In this document: piece after piece, positions 36,811-48,399 of the stretch
How positions within the stretch are numbered: the first letter of the stretch is position 1
Layout of the letters: every line of letters starts with the position of its first letter
Translations under genes and position numbers: made by a program
Notes under the pieces: model-generated
What the model was told of the DNA's origin: nothing
The model's database searches: none
What the model saw: only the letters and a program-made list of their open reading frames with translations
NCBI GenBank assembly: GCA_017590115.1
Contig: JAGGNK010006892.1
Coordinates: forward strand, 12,501,736 to 12,565,735
Reading direction: 5' to 3'
DNA: 64,000 bases
From: Montifringilla adamsi
Taxonomy: Eukaryota > Chordata > Aves > Passeriformes > Passeridae

Positions 36811-39800
36811 AATCAGCCTTACAAGAACTAGAAACCAACCCCATCTTTATTAACTCTGTAACCAGGGAGTGTCAGAGAAGTGCTTCAAGAGTGGGTAATA
36901 CAAATGGTGCAAATAACTTGGGCTGATGCAAAAGAAAATTTAAGATCCAGCAGCTGAGAAATAAAAAACAGTGCCTTGAACAAATAGGAGAAGGAGCAGA
37001 TTAAGATATAATTTTTTTATCTGTTGGAAGCTTTTATTAAAAATACATGAGTTACAATACTGTGAAAACAAGTGAATATAGTAGGCAAATATCTATTTTC
37101 TTTATCATTTAATGATTGGTACTTTGTATGAAGGAAGTCAACAGGAACTGAAGAAACTGCACTGAATTTATTTTGCTTTAGTCCATTGCTCTTAATGGCT
37201 TTCCTAGTTCAACATTCAGTGGGACACAGGAAAAATCCATGGTACCTTTACAAAAATCTTTACATGCTTGCAATATTGTTTAAAAGAAGAGACCAGATGC
37301 TACTGTTCAACAAATGCTTCTGAGAAAGAGAAGCTCATGGTGGGTTGGCGGGTAGAAAAACACCTGTTAATTAGAAAAACTGGTGGGCAAATCACAGTCA
37401 CATAACTACAGTGTCCTGCTTTGAAGAGGTGGTTTCATGATGCTGGTGTAAGGCAGAGTATCAGAAATGCTGCCTACATCTTCTTTGTGCAGTACAGGTC
37501 CTTAAGACTTAGACAAACCTGCTCTTGATGTCTGCAACATAACATTATTGGTAAAAGAGTAATCAAGAGCATAAGTGTTAATGGAAATCTGAATCTCAAT
37601 CCTTGTGAATTCTTCAGTCCTGAGCTTCTGAGAATGGCCACCTGTTATGTTTTGTGCGTGATAATTCCCCAGCTCTAAAGTATCCCATTTCTACCACAGG
37701 ACACGGAGTCAGATATTTGTCCATTACAGCATGCAGGGCTTCCCTCCTGGACCCAGGAGGGTCTCTGAGGACTCACATAAGCTGGGTAAATTTGGTGAGG
37801 AAAATTAATCGGACCAAGCACTGCAAACCAGCCTAGCCCCTGAGCTGACATCAAACAAGACTTTGGAAGAAGAAGCTTTAATTCTTAAGGTAAGTAAAAA
37901 AAGCAGCTAAAAATGGAATCTCTAGTGTGCTATTTGTGGTGAAAACTACTGTTCTAGGATTTGTGGAATCTAAGATAAGAGCCCCAGTCTGTCAGTTTTT
38001 AGTTTATGTATGTCAAAGCATGGACTTTCAATTACAAATAGTACAGGACAATAGCACAGTGGGGAGATAAGAATTAAGGAGCTTCCAAATCTGGTGATAA
38101 TGGTGATAAAATATTTTTTAAGGAGTATTCCATTTCTGTTGGTAAAATATTTTTCTCCATCTTTAGCTTCCACAGTGTAATATTTCTGCATGTCTAACAT
38201 ACATTTTCTTGTTATTATGATATATGACATTTTGTTTATTTTATTGGTCTAAAATTGCCTTTCTTCTATTTTAACTATTAAAGTGTACGTGGTTATGTTT
38301 TAATTGGATGTCTGCTAATATAAAAGTGTCATTTTAGAATTAGTGTCTGCCTGCTGCCTGTATTTCTGTGCCACCATAATAAAATCTCTTCTTGTTGTCT
38401 CTGTTTTCACTCTGTCTATGTATTATCAGCTGAAACTGCAAGCTCCTTTTGAGAAAGAAACTGTCTCCCAGTAAAATGGAAGCTTGGTCCCAGCTGGAGC
38501 CCCTTTGCATTACTCTTACATAAATACTGCAGGAATAATTGAATCCCACCAATAGCAAACCTAATAATCCAATAGCAGCTCCTTCAAGCTCAGATGATGT
38601 TGTGCATGGGGATCATCCTTAGCTGCTGTGCTGATAACAAGAATGACTTGGATGTTTGTCTGCTAATACACTAAAGAGAAGGGCAGAGACCTTGGGTGGC
38701 TCCTGTGAGTGAAGACATTGCTGCCACCCTGGCACATTGCATTTCTCTGTCTGAACCGGAGGTGAGTTTCAGATGAAATTTCCAGCTGGTTTCATGCCTG
38801 CCTGCTCCTCCATTTGAATTAGTAAGTCTGTAATGGAATTATAGAATATCTGTGCCAGTAATGTTTATACAGCAGGCAGCATGCCAAAGGCTTGACAATA
38901 TCATAACTTAATTAAATGTGAGTGTATGTATGAACAAAAAGATAATTCAGTTGTGCTTGGGGTATATGGCCTCTGCTTGTCAGGCTTTCCTGCTTAACCT
39001 ACAACTTCTTGGACAGATTATTTTTATCTTCTGCTGGCCAAGGTCTCTTGTGATGCTGCTTGCATCCCAAGCCAGTTCACAAACACTTTGTAATCACAGC
39101 ACATTTCCAGCACTCTCTTCCTCCTGCTCCTATTCTTTTACCCATTTCAGTTTAATTTCCCTCTATGGGGGACTGAGTATGAATCCCTCTTGCAGTGGAG
39201 ATTTTCTTTCCCTTGACTGCAAAGGCATTCTGAGCAATAGACTCCCATTTTGTACAAGTGAAATTGAATACTTGCAGTGTGAGTCTGGATATTTTCTCTC
39301 CCACTTTTATAATTTCCCTTTTTTCTCAGTTCCTTTTTTGTCTCTGGATATGTTTTCCTCTTCTTCCATCTAAAACCTCTCCAATTTTTTCTCATAAAAC
39401 AAATCCACATTTTACTTCCCAGTTTGCTCTCTCTTCACAGCCTGAAGATCTCACACTGCTGTGTGCTGGCTACAGAGGTGGGGAAGGTGCATTGAGTTAG
39501 ACTGACTCAATCTGCTCTGTGACACTGTTTTCAGGCAGGAGTAGAGTCTTCCAGATTCCGGCATAGATGATGTTCACTCTTTTTGAACAGCAGTCAGACT
39601 AGGGTTATGTTGATTTAATAAATATTTTTATTTTATCTTTCTGGGGCAGGACCTGAATTTAGGAAGGTGTATGAGTTTGTGCCACATGGGTCTTGCTGGC
39701 ATTGTTTTCCTCTTTACATGGGACCTGCATCAAGTTATCAATGCATTTGCTTCCCCATGCGTAAAATGGGCTGATACACTTCTATTATCCAGTGGTTTGT

Positions 39801-40499
39801 TTTGTTAATGCCTCAGATTCAAGCTTTTAAAGAGATGAAAATGTCCTAAAAAATTGTTATTCCAGCTGGGTCTATGGGTTTTGGAAAGACATCAATGGAT
39901 TTTAGAGGCTTTGGTAGCTGTGGTCAAGCAGAAATCAGCACAATCCACTGTGAAGGTTTTTGAGTGCATCCACACACACTACCAGCAGAATAGAGTTAAG
40001 TTTTAGACTATACCTGAATGGATTTAGGTGGCAGCCTACTGCTTTCTTTACCTCTAGCAGTGCAGGTAGAGCCAAAAAAGCCAACTACACAGCCTCTGTG
40101 AGCCCTCTGAGATGCACTGTGAGCCCCCTGGCATGCGCTGAGCCACTGCTACTTCTTTGCATCTCCCAGGCTGGTCCAGTCTGGCATCGAGTCAATTAAA
40201 CCAAAAGTTTAATTTGGTTTCATGAAAAGAATGAAATCACAAACAGGACAGTTAAGCCTCCTCACTGAGGTGATTGATACTAGCCAAAAGACTGCAAAAA
40301 GCAGATAACTAAACCAAAAGACTTAAAAAAAGAGGTACCCCAACAGAGCAGCAAGTCAAAAGAGATCACTGGTTTTCCTTGGTTTGTGTGATCAGTCTGA
40401 GTGCAACTGGAATTTTTGATGAGATCATTTGCATAAAGAGCATATAAAGTTTCATTTTAAGTCTTAAGGTGTTTAGAAGTTTATGAGGATAAAATTATT

Positions 40500-40565
40500 T
40501 CTCAGAGGTATCAAAATGTAGTAGATAGCTGGAGGTCACACAGCTAAGCTGTAGGAATTGGATAA
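40500..40565 (+). repeat. Possible MIR-type SINE core remnant
   Basis: GGAGGTCACACAGCTAAGCT followed by GTAGGAATTGGAT resembles the MIR core (aggtcacacagctag...gcaggattg). The match is short, so it may be coincidence. Confidence 0.28.
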
Positions 40566-41260
40566 ATGTTCATTTAATGTGACAAGTGAATAATTTTATG
40601 TTAGCTTAATGTTTTCAAAAGCTTGTTTTGTATTTTAATTGCTTATCAATGATTTATGTTGCACACCACAGGAACAGAAACAGTGACTAGCTTAATTATG
40701 CATAAAAAGTAAAATGCTTATGAGTTTATTATTTTCTGCAGTACATAATAAGTTTTCTATTATTTCCCCATGAGAGAAATATAAATATTTCAGTATGTTT
40801 GAATATATTATCCAATAAATATAAACTGAGCTGTTGCTTCACTTCAATCTTTGTCCAGCAGACTTACGAGGTTCAAATCACTCATTATGTCATCTGCGAT
40901 AGAGAATCGTGTATCTGGACATTCACCTTCTGGCTGCTGACTTGTATTGGACAGTGAACAAAGCTGTAATCAAAGCAGCATTTGAACTTGTCATAGTTTG
41001 CTGCTTCTCTTCCACTGGATGTGTAAGTCATAAGAAATGAAGAAGATTGTCATTGTGAGAATAGCATGAAGCAATCTAGAAAAAATACCTTCAAGGTTTT
41101 AAAGTACCAGCCATTTTAATGGGTTTTAAACATCCTGGGATAACTTCAAAAAGATCTCAGGAGCAACCATGTCCAAAAGGTATGCATGAGCCAATGTAGG
41201 GAATCTACAACCTAGAAGCCTTTAAATAGCGTTCTCAATAGAAGAGATTTTGGGCCCAGA

Positions 41261-41320
41261 TGTATATAAACTGAAAGAGGTGTATATAAACTGTGAGATG
41301 TACATAAACTGTGAAACAGG
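41261..41320 (+). repeat. Three imperfect copies of a ~20-bp unit
   Basis: TGTATATAAACTG, TGTATATAAACTGTGAGA and TGTACATAAACTGTGAAAC follow one another: a small degenerate tandem repeat. Confidence 0.75.
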
Positions 41321-44300
41321 AAGCAATATCTTCTCATTCCTGGAGGACAGACAGCAGGTCAATATATGAGATGGAATTCCATCATTGTAGGTGAAAAAGC
41401 CCAAGAGGCAGAGACCCCAGACCTTTTATGCCCACAACCATTTGAGAAATAAGTGCAGTAGAGGCAAGGCAGATCATCCCATGCCCTTCTGGGCACCCAT
41501 TGAATTTCATAAACTGTTACAGGTTACAGGATGATGGGTTTTAAATTCTGTATTATGTTAATTTAGTATTATGTTAATTTTTTAATTCTTAATATTATGT
41601 CTGACTAGGGAAGGAAGATGTAATAAGCTCTGACTGACTGAACTCTGATAAGAGCTGGCTGGTGCCATGCAGTGGTAGCTCAGAGAAACAGACCTCAGAC
41701 TCCTTGCAAGGTACAGCCCTGTACAGCAATGGAGGCAAAATCAAATTTGGCCACAAAGGGGATGAAAATAAAATAATGAGAATGCACTGGCTGGACTAGA
41801 AAATAAATCATTGCCATGCAGAGAGGGTGAGATGAAGAGAATATGGTTACCCTGTGCTTCCCTCCCTTTATTCTGCTCCGTGTCTAATGTAAAGACACTC
41901 CTCTATTCTGACCTTCTTCCTCTGTTTCAGGGGTGGCACATGGACAGTCACTGGACAAAGACTGAGCTGGACATGCAACAGGGTGGCCCAGCTGTCACTG
42001 GGACTGGGGAGGTCCTCAGAAGGAGTCACACAGGAATGGTGCCTACCCCTTCCTCCTTGTTGGCCATGGCAGCTGAATTACCTGCCTATGCCTGAAGGCA
42101 GCTGGGACTTGTGTGATCACTGAGCAGTGCTGCAGCCAGGAAAACTTGATATGCACATGGGATAAAAAGCTTGGGCTGGCTATTGATGCTGGACCTTTTC
42201 TGCAAGTGCCTTACTGTCCCACATTTACAGGATCAGCATCCAGCTTAGCCTGTAGTTAGTCCTACCTGGATGCAGCAAAGGAGAGTATTAGAGGCAGTAG
42301 AGCAACGTGAAACAGAGGAGTGTTTGCACTGGTACCTTTGGGTGATTGTCCTGCAGGCACTGACTGACAGATGGGCCACGAGAGAGTCAGACCCTTGTGT
42401 GTGAGCTGCACTGCCATTTGGGAGCAAATGGGACTTTCTCCTCCTTGATTCCAGGCACTGGAAATCTCCAGAAAGAAACAGAAAGCAAAGTTCACTCATC
42501 AGCTTCTTTCTTTACTCTCTCTGTGACTTGTCTCAGCAGTTGCAAAAAGAAGAAACCATTTTAAAATTGTACTTAAGCTTCTGCTCTAGTTTTTGGTTTG
42601 AACTCACAGGCTTATCGTCTCCCTCAAGTCAGATATAATCATAAAAAAATGTAGAGAAGTTAAAATAGCTTTCTGGAGAAAAGCCTTTCCCAGTTTCTCT
42701 TCTCTATTCCATATACTAGGCTTCTGATTGCTTTTAAATTTGTTTGTAAAAATTGTGTCCTTTAAATTTGACTAGACCAAGTTTCTTCTCTAACTTTCCT
42801 TACTTCAATACCACATATTTTGTTCTTGAATTTGAAACAAGTTACAGAATATGGTGAAGGAATAAGAAGAACTATTCATATAAATCAGACTTGGCAGGAC
42901 AGCCAATATAAATTTACCTTTAAATTATTTCTATAATGTAATTATTGTTAAAATTATTGCAGGAGAACACATTTCTGGTGCTATTGCCAGACAGCTTTTG
43001 ATGGATATAATTGAGGATGAGTTTACCCTGAATCAGCAAACACAGATAAATGGGCAGACCTCTCTGCCACTGAGGTGTGTCAGGCTCAGAGGGTCCCAGT
43101 GGAAACACTGGGTTTGAATTTCCAAAGGATCTGGAGCTGTGCCTAGGAAGAGCAGGGGCTGTGTCCACTCAATCTAGTTAGATGTGTGCCATATTTAACT
43201 TTTTTGTTTCAAATTTATTTTCAAGTCACATCTTTTGTACAATTTTTTCAAAATCCTCCAGCCTATTTCCACCAGATTATAGTTTGGCCCAATATTCTGG
43301 ATATGATGATCCCATTCAAAATCCACACCCTGCCTGATGTTTTCAAGGCTGACCTTGGTTTGAATGTAGAAGTACAGGGTGTCTAATGCAAATTTAATGA
43401 TGCATAGAAAGTAACTATTTAAGCTTAGTGGAGCGTAGCATTTACAACTAGAAGCCATTTAAGTATTCTAAGAATCGCTACTACTTAAGCTGTATTTACA
43501 ATGTTTATCTAAATGCAAATGAGAACACTGCTGTTCATATCTATGTTTGTCATTTTGTCTCAGTTTGTCAGGAAAAGAGCTTTGATAAATTTCCTGAAAA
43601 GAATACTTAAAACTTTCTAAAATACAACTCTGATCGGTGCAAGAAACAGATGTGGAGGTTTTTTAAATTATAACTCTTTGCTTAAAAATAAACTGCTCAA
43701 GTTTTAATAAATGTTTTCTGTATTAGGTGTTTAGAACAGGTCCTGTACCTTGGTATATTGCAAAATAATAAATAAAGCTGAATCAATAAATGTTCTTCCA
43801 GTTTGCCTCTCTTTGCTGTAAAAGACCTCCTTCATCCTATTCATGATTCACATGCTTAGGCTACTGTCCCCTTTTCACTACTGCAATCCGTCAGGCAAAA
43901 GGTTGAATTTGTCACAATGCTGAAGAACTGAAGTGCAATGAGATGCTACTTCTAAAAGGTACTGCTTGACAGCACAAGTTAAGCACAAAGCATGTGTTGT
44001 GTATGTGCTCTGGAGAAGCCCGTGGACATCTGAGGGCACAGTTTTCAGCTGGCTCTGTTCCCTTCACAGACCTGCCCTCCATGGCTTCAGCACTGGTACC
44101 TGGGAGGGGAGGTTGAGTGGTAGAGGACAGGGCATGTGGAGCAGCCTCAATCACAGCCTCTAACTGCTTCTTCATTTATCTTGTGTGAGCTTCCACATGA
44201 CATAAAAGCCCATTTTTAAAGGTCAGCATTTATTTCAGCACAAAACTGATGAGATATCCCTGCCTCTTACCTCATCACTTACGTCTTTTCATGTTGTAAA

Positions 44301-45740
44301 AAGAATACTGGTGGAGACCAAGGGTTCATGTTGAAGCCCCACAGTTATTGGTGGGCTGGAGTTGATGTCTTGCTGTCCACATGGATGACAAACAATTTTG
44401 CCTGAATCTGGCCTGGGGAATGCTCCTTACAGGGAGCATAGTCTTTGTACCTGCTCAGCCCAGAAGCAGGTGATGATTGCAATACCCTCAGCCTGCTCGG
44501 TGGCTTGCAGAAAACAGCCAACTACAACTGAAGCTGAGGGATTAAACCCATGCTTCACCTTTTACAAGGTCCTTTTCTAGCAGTGGATTTAGCTTTTCTT
44601 AGTGCTGGGGCACAGGCTCTGGGGAGGAGGAAAGTTTCAGCCATGTGTTTGAAATGTCAGTGAGGTGCCTTTACATTCAGCAGTGCTGAGCACGTGGGTG
44701 TCTTTGGGGGAAGACATACATCATTAAATGAGTCTGTCAGTGCCCAGCACTCTGCTGCCCAGCACTCAGCCCAAGGCTCTGTTGGGCTTTAAATGCTGTA
44801 AATTGTGCTGTCCAACGTGAGAAGAGTGGCTGTAATTTGCTGCCTGCTTTCCTCACAGATGGTGAAAGAAGGCTAATTATTTGGCCAGATTTATTAGTAT
44901 TTGGGGCTTTATGAATTTATCATACGAATTGATTAATTCTCCAAAGAGATGCTCCAAGTTATGTTTCCTCAGGGGATAAGCAATTAGTGGGAGCTCCTTC
45001 TGAGTATCTCCCATTCCCCATCTACCACTCCCCACCCCAAAATCACACACTCTCTTAGCACTCAGTTGTTGATCAGCCTGGGAGCAGCACCACCTCTGCC
45101 TTTCATGCAGCTCAGTTTCTAACCACATTCATGTGCAATATGCTTTTTGGGCAAAGGCTCCTCTCATTTCTTGGAGGCACTTAGCTGCTTTTCAGTTTTA
45201 CTCTGAGCGAAAGGTGAATGTTGATGTTCTTGGCTTTGGGACTCTTCATCCACCCTCCTAGTTAAAAAATGTAATAGTGACTTACCTAAACAAGGTGGTG
45301 CCTTCTGACCAATTAACGATTAAGAGTTTACACAATATAAAAGCCTTGACATCGGCAACAAATTGGGAAAACAGTAATTTCAAAATTATTTTTAAATGAG
45401 AGTATTTCAGTGACTTGCAGTACATTAAAATCTATCATATCATATTATACATGATCAAAAACCCCCCTAAGAAGCACAACAGACGTAAGGTTACTGTACC
45501 ATCATTGTAATTTTAAGAAGCATTATTATGCTTTGGGCTTTGCACAGTGCTGCATTGGTGACAGCTCAGAGAATTACTTCAAGAATGCAATTTCATTTGT
45601 GTCAATGACAATTGCTTTGGTGAGTGTGTACGGACTTCAGTGAGAATAGCAACTTAAATCCAGCCTAATGTGGAGTAGTGCTGGTGCTGGTGTAGGGAGC
45701 AGGTGTTTATTTTGCAGTCTGATCCCAGTGCAGATATCTT

Positions 45741-45764
45741 GCAGGAGGCAGGAATGCCTCCTGC
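45741..45764. repeat. Perfect 10-bp hairpin with GGAA loop
   Basis: GCAGGAGGCA at 45741-45750 is the exact inverse of TGCCTCCTGC at 45755-45764, separated by GGAA. GGAA fits the GNRA tetraloop rule if transcribed from the + strand. There is no T-run or promoter beside it. Confidence 0.85.
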
Positions 45765-48070
45765 GCTGCTGATCTGAGGTGTCTGCAACTGAGGAGTCTT
45801 CCTCAGAGAATATATAGTATTTTTTTTCTGTATTTCTGTAACCTATTTCAGAAGCTTATCTAAAAATGGCAGAAAGCAGAACTTAGCGTAATTTGTTCTT
45901 CCAGTCTTAGACTGGAACTCTCCAAGAGAAGAGAAATACAAGACTAATAACTGCTAACTTTTCCTGCAAAACTGCTTGACTAAATAGCTATAGCCATTGT
46001 AAGTCACTGTTAAGCCCCATGACCAAGTGTTGCTGAGGAAAAAAGCATTTCTTAAAAATCTTGCTTAGCTGTTCTCCACTCATGTTTAAATAATCATCTG
46101 TGATTACTTCAATTTTCAAGATGCAATGTACAGAGAGAGCTCTGAAACTCATTGCTTTTCACTGTTCAAACCTTATATAGCCAAACCTGCTAGAATAAAA
46201 CAATACAGGAATGTACAAAGTAGATAAGGAGTGATTTTTTCTTTCTGATAGAAGTAGAGGAATTTTTAGTAAACCACTTCAATTCAGCATTTGTAGGTGA
46301 AATTGCAGAGGTTAATATGTGCTGCTAAGATAGAGCTTCTGAAAAATTTTTTTCTTGAGAGTTATATGGGAGCTATTAGCTACAACCTGAACCAACAAAA
46401 ATATAACAGTTACTGTTTGCAATATGAGTTTTCCATTTCTTGATTATTGGCAACTTCTAAAAAGTGGTGCCAAAAAGAAAATTTTGAGAGCATCAGCAGT
46501 AGAAGCCAAAAAAAGAAGGATTAAGACAGTCCAGAGATTTACATGTTTCTCTGAGATAATTGCTCTCCCCTTTGCAAGCAAAGGTCACTTCAAAAAGTAT
46601 GAGATATTGCAAAAAGAGAATTTTAAAAAGAAATTAAAATCAGGTGTGAAATCTTTTGGAAAATAGTATGAGATGGAAACCAACTGAATTTGCTGAGTTA
46701 TAAACAACTTCTTCAACTGGCTGTATGACAAATGAATGGCTGTGCCACTTGAATCAGCATGGAAATTCTGCAGCACTTCATGCCAGATCTGAAATGGGGC
46801 ACACTGCTCATTATCTCTGCAGCATTTCAAAACTGTAGAAAAGAAATGAAATTACCTATCCAAAATAAATCCCCAATATAAAAATGTTGTGCACTCAGAC
46901 ATGAATTTTTCCATCTGGAGAAGAATGACTGTCAACAGCGAGATGATGCTTAAAAGACAAGCCAGAGGATGCAATCTGGCTGTTGCTTTGAGTTCAGGGG
47001 CCATCTGAAAGTGAACAAGTGATCCAGGTTACAAAGTTTTTGCAACTTTTCATGAAAAAGGCTGTTTATACTAATTAAGGTAAATATTAAAATAAGCACC
47101 ATAAACATACATAGGAAAAAAACCACCTCTCTGCAGGAACACTTATGATCCAGCATTGAACCAAACACAGAAAGTGGAAAAGGGCAAAGGGATGGAAATG
47201 AAGATTTTTTCTAATTCATTCATCGGTTTCTGATAGGAACATCAGCACAGCAAATGCATTTTCTCACTATGAAGTTTTCAAGGGGAAAAATATGGAAAGA
47301 TGAACCCTTTGTGTGTTGATGGCTCTTCACTTGGGGCTAGTGTCCAGGCTCCTGCTCCACAGTACTAACCAGCTCATCCCTTGGCTGCTGAGAGGGGCCC
47401 CAGTCACTGCCTGGGAAGAGCACTGCAGAATGAAATAAGTATAAGAGGTTGAATGAGTTGTGAATCACTGGGTGGGAAAGCAAGGGGAAAACAATAAGTG
47501 ATTTTCCCTATGGAGCTACCCACTTAAACAGAATAATCTTGGATGCTTCCAAGACTGACATGCTTCTCTCTTTTTAAATGAGCACCACAAGAAGATTATT
47601 TTGATGGCAACACTATATACAGAGTATAAATTCTTTTTCACTTCATGAAGCTCACTTTTGCTGTCAATGAAACCAGAGACAAATCTCACTTCACCTTTTC
47701 CCCTCTCCAGAGTACCCCAGTGCAGTTACAGAGAGGTGAGAATGGGGAGAGGGTTTCTTTGTAACTTTCACTGTCTTTAACATTGCCTTATCCCTCATTT
47801 TTGTTGGTTTTTTTTTTCTGACTGCTCCTTTGCCAACATCATCCTCCCAACAGTATTTGATTCCAAGTAGCACCACAGCACAGAATGAGGAAATATTTGG
47901 TACTGAGAACAAAATTTACATTTGTCTAAGGGAAATAGGTGCAATACAATTTTAATTTGCTATCAGGGAGTCACTTACAGGATAATGTAATAATTAAATA
48001 CTCTTTTTTTTGAAAAAACACTCCACCACTCTCTCTACAGCCACCAAACCTGTCTTTTCACTGCAGATAG

Positions 48071-48395
48071 TTATCGGGTTGGTCAGGAAGATTTCACCTT
48101 CATAAATCCATGCTGGTGTGTGCAAGCACAACCAGAGTGCACTCAGTCACCTCCTCCAGATTCTGATGAAGTTGTTAAGCAGACAAGTCCCAGTGGAGAC
48201 CCCTGTGTGGTGCTCTCCTTGAACCACTCTGTACTGCTCTCCTCTTGAAGAATCTGGTCATTTTATAACCAAAGGCCATCAAGCTGGTCAGGCAGAGTTT
48301 ATCCTTAGTAAATCTGTACCAACTGTTCCCAGCCAAATGCTTCTTGTCCTCAGAAATGCTCTGTAAGAGGCCTCACTCAGGGAGGAAGTTTTCAG
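48071..48395 (-). repeat. Decayed CR1 ORF2 fragments, antisense
   Basis: GTTGGTCAGGAAGATTTCAC with AAATCCATGCTGG (48079-48115), then GATGAAGTTGTTAAGCAGAC with CCCAGTGGAGACCCCTG, and then CATCAAGCTGGTCAGGCAGA with TTTATCCTTAGTAAATCTG and CTTCTTGTCCTC (48278-48355) are antisense CR1 reverse-transcriptase landmarks. The 'ggtcaggcagga...' motif occurs twice, at about 48080 and 48285. This implies either a duplication within the copy or two nested CR1 insertions. Confidence 0.62.
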
Positions 48396-48399
48396 GTGA

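Larger units (their letters stand above)
30066..40500. other. Gene desert, first part
   Basis: No exon, RNA gene or well-supported mobile element is recognised here on either strand. Open frames are short and lack family features. A mixed CA/TA and CG-containing simple repeat lies around 36773-36810. In mammals the region after AASDHPPT is also a large intergenic space leading toward GUCY1A2. Confidence 0.6.
40566..48070. other. Gene desert, second part
   Basis: Apart from the small repeat at 41261 and the hairpin at 45741 I see nothing that can be named. The patch at 41640-42250 is somewhat richer in GC than its surroundings, but no open frame in it resembles a protein family. Confidence 0.55.

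Noticed and set aside
38918..39373. 151-codon open frame with hydrophobic stretches
   Set aside because: The T-rich DNA naturally encodes Phe/Leu/Ser-rich strings; no conserved membrane-protein pattern and no splice or promoter context.
40870..40879. GGTTCAAATC, like a tRNA B box
   Set aside because: No matching A box or cloverleaf can be formed in the ~70 bp around it.
43766..43800. Cluster of AATAAA hexamers
   Set aside because: No gene ends upstream on +; overlapping AATAAA arises easily in AT-rich DNA.
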